DNA of 15,378 bases from CAZHPY01 sp964534705 (GTDB lineage Bacteria; Omnitrophota; Gorgyraeia; 2-01-FULL-45-10), in NCBI GenBank assembly GCA_964534705.1, contig CAZHPY010000036.1:1-15378 (forward strand), in the 5' to 3' direction. A program made the translations under genes and the position numbers. How positions within the stretch are numbered: the first letter of the stretch is position 1; each line of letters opens with the position of its first letter. Positions 13,115 to 15,378 of the stretch are shown here, piece by piece. Below the pieces are notes generated by a model, which did no database searches, was not told where the DNA came from, and worked only from the letters and a program-made list of their open reading frames with translations.

Positions 13115-13528
13115 ATGGCAGAACAACAGCAGCAACAGCAAAAAAAAGGCAAATTCAAGAAAAGTAAAAAAGCGGTAAAGGCTCCGCCGAGCGGCATCGC
13201 GCACATACTTGCGACATTCAACAATACGATAGTTACGATCGCCGACAAACAGGGAAATACGATTTCATGGGCTTCTACGGGAAGCGTTGGTTTTAAAGGA
13301 TCCAAGAAGTCCACCCCTTTTGCTGCGGGTATGGCAGCTGAGGGCGCAGCCAAGAAGGCGGCAGAGCGCGGGGTAAAGGAAGTCGAAGTATATGTAAAAG
13401 GGCCGGGGGCTGGAAGGGAATCAGCGATCAGGTCTTTGCAGTCTGCAGGTATAACGATCAGGGCCATCAGGGACGTCACTCCTATACCTCATAATGGATG
13501 CAGGCCGCAGAAGAGAAGGAGAGTATAA
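13115..13528 (+). CDS. rpsK: Small ribosomal subunit protein S11
   Basis: This 137-residue S11 has the conserved core GIAHILATFNNTIVTIADKQGNTISWASTGSVGFKGSKKSTPFAA and the terminal IRDVTPIPHNGCRPQKRRRV that binds 16S rRNA on the platform near the mRNA exit. The first 24 residues are an extension with six consecutive Gln (CAA/CAG codons, 13124-13141) followed by Lys. The Shine-Dalgarno is AAGGGGG (13102-13108). Its TAA overlaps the rpsD ATG by one base. Confidence 0.98.
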   Translation: MAEQQQQQQKKGKFKKSKKAVKAPPSGIAHILATFNNTIVTIADKQGNTISWASTGSVGFKGSKKSTPFAAGMAAEGAAKKAAERGVKEVEVYVKGPGAGRESAIRSLQSAGITIRAIRDVTPIPHNGCRPQKRRRV

Positions 13529-14163
13529 TGGCAAGATATACAGGGGCCGTATGCAGACTGTGCAGGCGTGAAGGCCAGAAATTATTTTTGAAGGGAACGC
13601 GTTGTTCTACGGATAAATGCGCGATATCGCGCAGGGCTTTTGCTCCGGGACAGCATGGGCAGGGGCAGATGCGGAAAAAGGAATCCAACTATGGGACACA
13701 GCTGAGGGAAAAGCAGAAGGTAAAGAGGATATATGGCGTTTTGGAAGCCCAGTTCAGGCATTATTTCAGGATAGCGGCGCGGTCAAAAGGAGTAACGGGC
13801 GTAATGTTATTACAGCTTCTCGAAAGACGGCTGGATAACGTTGTCTTCAGGATGAACCTGGCAACTTCCAGGTCTGAAGCAAGAGAACTGGTCCAGCACG
13901 GATTTGTTTATGTCAATGATAAGAGAGTGGACAGGCCTTCATTTACGGTTAAAATAGGCAACGTAATTACCGTAAAACCTAAAAGAGAACCGATGATAAA
14001 GATGCTCAAGGAAAGAAAAGAGAGCCTGGCCGACAGGTTGATACCGAAATGGCTGGAAGTCGATAAAACTGAATTTAAGGCAAAAGTGATCGAAGTGCCG
14101 ACCAAGGAAGACATAGGTTTCCCGATACAGGAACAGCTGATCGTAGAATTGTATTCAAAGTAA
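13528..14163 (+). CDS. rpsD: Small ribosomal subunit protein S4, zinc-binding form
   Basis: This 211-residue S4 begins MARYTGAVCRLCRREG. The zinc ligands C9, C12, C26 and C31 match those of Thermus S4. The S4 RNA-binding domain spans about 98-160 (ERRLDNVVFRMNLATSRSEARELVQHGFVYVNDKRV). S4 nucleates 30S assembly and controls the alpha operon in E. coli; the E. coli-type pseudoknot is not recognisable here. ATG 13528 is preferred over the in-frame ATG at 13498, which lies within rpsK and would add ten residues before the conserved start. AAGGAG is at 13516-13521. Confidence 0.97.
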   Translation: MARYTGAVCRLCRREGQKLFLKGTRCSTDKCAISRRAFAPGQHGQGQMRKKESNYGTQLREKQKVKRIYGVLEAQFRHYFRIAARSKGVTGVMLLQLLERRLDNVVFRMNLATSRSEARELVQHGFVYVNDKRVDRPSFTVKIGNVITVKPKREPMIKMLKERKESLADRLIPKWLEVDKTEFKAKVIEVPTKEDIGFPIQEQLIVELYSK

Positions 14164-14169
14164 GAAAAA

Positions 14170-14211
14170 TACGCAATTCGCAGTACGCAGCACGCAGCAC
14201 ACAATACGAAA
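14170..14211. repeat. Tandem 7-bp degenerate repeat between rpsD and rpoA
   Basis: Six consecutive heptamers can be read: tacgcaa, ttcgcag, tacgcag, cacgcag, cacacaa, tacgaaa. The consensus is YACGCAR. The same unit occurs in the rpsN-rpsH gap and, on the opposite strand, before rpsJ. Here there is a single orientation and no hairpin partner. The array ends well before the rpoA Shine-Dalgarno (AAGGAG, 14223-14228). Confidence 0.8.
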
Positions 14212-14237
14212 ACGCATATAATAAGGAGAGAAAATAT

Positions 14238-15236
14238 ATGGGCATAAGCATGAAGAATTTCGAAATGCCGAAGAAGCTCGTCCTGGACGAGTCAACAGCC
14301 ACGGCTGATTACGGCAAGTTTGTAGCAGAGCCTTTTGAAAGAGGCTACGGCATGACTATAGGGAATTCTTTGAGGAGAGTCCTGATCTCGTCGATAGAAG
14401 GAACGGCTGTCACCAGCATAAAGATAGACGGCGTCCAGCATGAGTTCTCGACGGTCAAAGGCGTAGTTGAGGACGTTTCGCAGATCATTCTTAATATAAA
14501 GAAACTTACGCTGCGTTCACACTTCAAGACCCCTAAGCCTATATACATAGATGTGAGTAAGAAGGGCGAGGTAACGGCGAAGGACATAAAGACAGATGAA
14601 ACCGTAGAGATAATCAACCCGGACCTGCATATCTGTACAATAACCAAAGAGACCAACCTTAAGATCGAGATGCAGGTTGCGAGAGGAAGGGGATACGTGC
14701 CGGCCGAAAGGAACAAGAAGGAAGGCCAGGCCATAGGCGTCATCCCGGTAGATTCCATATTTACGCCGGTAAAAAAGGTCAATTTTTCCGTCGAGGCGAC
14801 AAGGGTGGGCCAGATCACCGATTATGACAAGCTGATCCTGGAAATATGGACGAACGGATCGATAGCTCCGAAAGAATCCCTGTTATATGCATCAAATATC
14901 CTGCAAAGGCATCTTGATATATTCGTGAATTTCGGCAAACTTCCTGAAGAGGAAGATGTGCCGGAAGAGACAGAAGAACAGAGGATGTTGAGAGAGAAAC
15001 TGAAAGTGCCGATCTCGGAACTGGAGCTTTCTGTCAGAAGTTCAAACTGTCTGAGAGAAGCCAGGATAAAGACAATAGGCGACCTTGTCAGGAAATCCGA
15101 GCTGGACATGCTTCAATACAGGAATTTCGGCAAGAAGTCACTGGCAGAGATAAAGAAGGTCATAGTAGACATGGGCTTAGCGCTTGGCATGAAGGTGGAT
15201 AGCGGCAAAAAGGCCAAAGACGAGCCGGAAGAATAA
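14238..15236 (+). CDS. rpoA: DNA-directed RNA polymerase subunit alpha
   Basis: This 332-residue protein has both alpha domains. The N-terminal dimerisation/assembly domain includes GKFVAEPFERGYGMTIGNSLRRVL (27-50) and the GYVPAERNKK segment. The C-terminal domain starts near 251, with VRSSNCL (Arg267 corresponding to E. coli Arg265, the UP-element contact) and NFGKKSLAEIKKV. An acidic linker rich in Glu lies between them. ATG 14238 has AAGGAG at 9 nt; the ATG at codon 5 is an alternative. Position between rpsD and rplQ is the standard alpha-cluster order. Confidence 0.98.
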   Translation: MGISMKNFEMPKKLVLDESTATADYGKFVAEPFERGYGMTIGNSLRRVLISSIEGTAVTSIKIDGVQHEFSTVKGVVEDVSQIILNIKKLTLRSHFKTPKPIYIDVSKKGEVTAKDIKTDETVEIINPDLHICTITKETNLKIEMQVARGRGYVPAERNKKEGQAIGVIPVDSIFTPVKKVNFSVEATRVGQITDYDKLILEIWTNGSIAPKESLLYASNILQRHLDIFVNFGKLPEEEDVPEETEEQRMLREKLKVPISELELSVRSSNCLREARIKTIGDLVRKSELDMLQYRNFGKKSLAEIKKVIVDMGLALGMKVDSGKKAKDEPEE

Positions 15237-15250
15237 GAGGGCTAAAGTAA

Positions 15251-15310
15251 ATGAGTCCCGTTACATCTCATAAAAATAACGATGTAATGGGCAAGAGCAT
15301 AAATAATTAG
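15251..15310 (+). CDS. Possible 19-residue leader peptide upstream of rplQ
   Basis: ATG 15251 opens MSPVTSHKNNDVMGKSINN and stops at TAG 15308-15310, which overlaps the rplQ Shine-Dalgarno. GAGGG (15237-15241) lies 9 nt upstream of its ATG, good spacing for initiation. The first codons (ATG-AGT-CCC-GTT-ACA) parallel those before adk (ATG-AAC-CCC-GTT-AGA). Translation would disrupt both alternative stems. Coding status is uncertain. Confidence 0.35.
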   Translation: MSPVTSHKNNDVMGKSINN

Positions 15311-15326
15311 GAGATGTAACGGGATG
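15251..15326 (+). promoter_or_regulatory. rplQ leader: tripartite palindrome overlapping Shine-Dalgarno and ATG start
   Basis: The left arm (15256-15269, tcccgttacatctc) is perfectly complementary to the right arm (15311-15324, gagatgtaacggga), 14 bp, extendable by a G-U at 15255/15325. The right arm overlaps the Shine-Dalgarno AGGAG (15309-15313) and the first base of the ATG (15324-15326). A middle copy (15281-15291, gatgtaatggg) can pair with 15257-15267 as 11 bp with one G-U and a 13-nt loop, leaving the start region free. No T-run follows. It matches the adk leader in layout and in the CCCGTTA/TAACGGG cores. Confidence 0.75.
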
Positions 15327-15378
15327 AGACATCATAAGGGGAACAGAAAATTAGGGATGATGACGAGCCATAGGAAAG
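15324..15378 (+). CDS. rplQ: Large ribosomal subunit protein L17, N-terminal start (partial)
   Basis: The first 18 codons give MRHHKGNRKLGMMTSHRK, the recognisable L17 N-terminus (the family begins MRHRK.GRKL.R...HR). The gene runs off the window. L17 is a 50S protein near the tunnel exit. AGGAG (15309-15313) is 10 nt upstream, but it lies in the right arm of the palindrome described for the leader. rpoA ends 87 nt upstream. Confidence 0.93.
   Translation, partial: MRHHKGNRKLGMMTSHRK

Noticed and set aside
13124..13141. CAA/CAG run in rpsK considered as a phase-variable microsatellite
   Set aside because: The codons are mixed CAA and CAG, the run is only six units, and length changes would stay in frame, so switching is unlikely.
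12847..13479. 210-codon open frame on the minus strand opposite rpsM and rpsK
   Set aside because: The translation has no recognisable domain, is low-complexity in places (Cys runs opposite the Gln codons), and lies opposite two unmistakable ribosomal genes.
13498..13527. Upstream in-frame ATG for rpsD
   Set aside because: It lies within rpsK and would add ten residues before the highly conserved MARYTG start; the ATG at 13528 has a well-placed AAGGAG.
14170..14211. Heptamer arrays considered as a CRISPR or satellite array
   Set aside because: Units are 7 bp, degenerate and without spacers, so this is not a CRISPR array.

Overview
This window is a contiguous bacterial ribosomal-protein super-operon, all on the + strand. 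It begins in the last codons of tuf (EF-Tu) and ends in the first codons of rplQ (L17). The order is tuf | rpsJ rplC rplD rplW rplB rpsS rplV rpsC rplP rpmC rpsQ | rplN rplX rplE rpsN rpsH rplF rplR rpsE rplO secY | adk map infA rpmJ rpsM rpsK rpsD rpoA rplQ. These are the S10, spc and alpha clusters fused end to end in the ancestral order, with adk-map-infA-rpmJ between secY and rpsM. Only rpmD (L30) is missing. Genes are packed tightly with many TAATG or ATGA junctions, so co-transcription and translational coupling are expected. I see no convincing internal promoter and no intrinsic terminator.

The organism is a bacterium: SecY, a single-chain RNA polymerase alpha with a C-terminal domain, type I methionine aminopeptidase and bacterial-type ribosomal proteins all say so. 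Base composition is moderate, with heavy use of ATA (Ile) and AGG/AGA (Arg). Zinc-ligand forms are used for S14, S4, L24, L36 and adenylate kinase. The gaps carry 7-bp-period degenerate repeats and CCCGTTA/TAACGGG palindromes. From general recall this looks like an uncultured lineage such as Omnitrophota or a PVC relative. That placement is an inference and not demonstrated here.

The coding content is conventional: translation machinery, the Sec translocon, nucleotide metabolism, N-terminal processing and transcription. The unusual content lies in the gaps. (1) The leaders of adk (10747-10807) and rplQ (15251-15326) share one architecture. A left arm can pair perfectly with a right arm that contains both the Shine-Dalgarno and the start codon, or with an imperfect middle copy whose changes keep RNA pairing through G-U wobbles. 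Each leader also contains a short ORF starting Met-(Asn/Ser)-Pro-Val that runs through the structure. (2) Four gaps (before rpsJ, rplD, rpsH and rpoA) contain 7-bp-period repeats. In the first two, oppositely oriented arrays fold into long imperfect hairpins. (3) The 92-nt rpsM-rpsK gap has a 15-codon leader ORF with its own Shine-Dalgarno and mutually exclusive short stems, one of which would mask the rpsK ribosome-binding site.

No gap between genes exceeds 100 nt, so every longer stretch is accounted for below.
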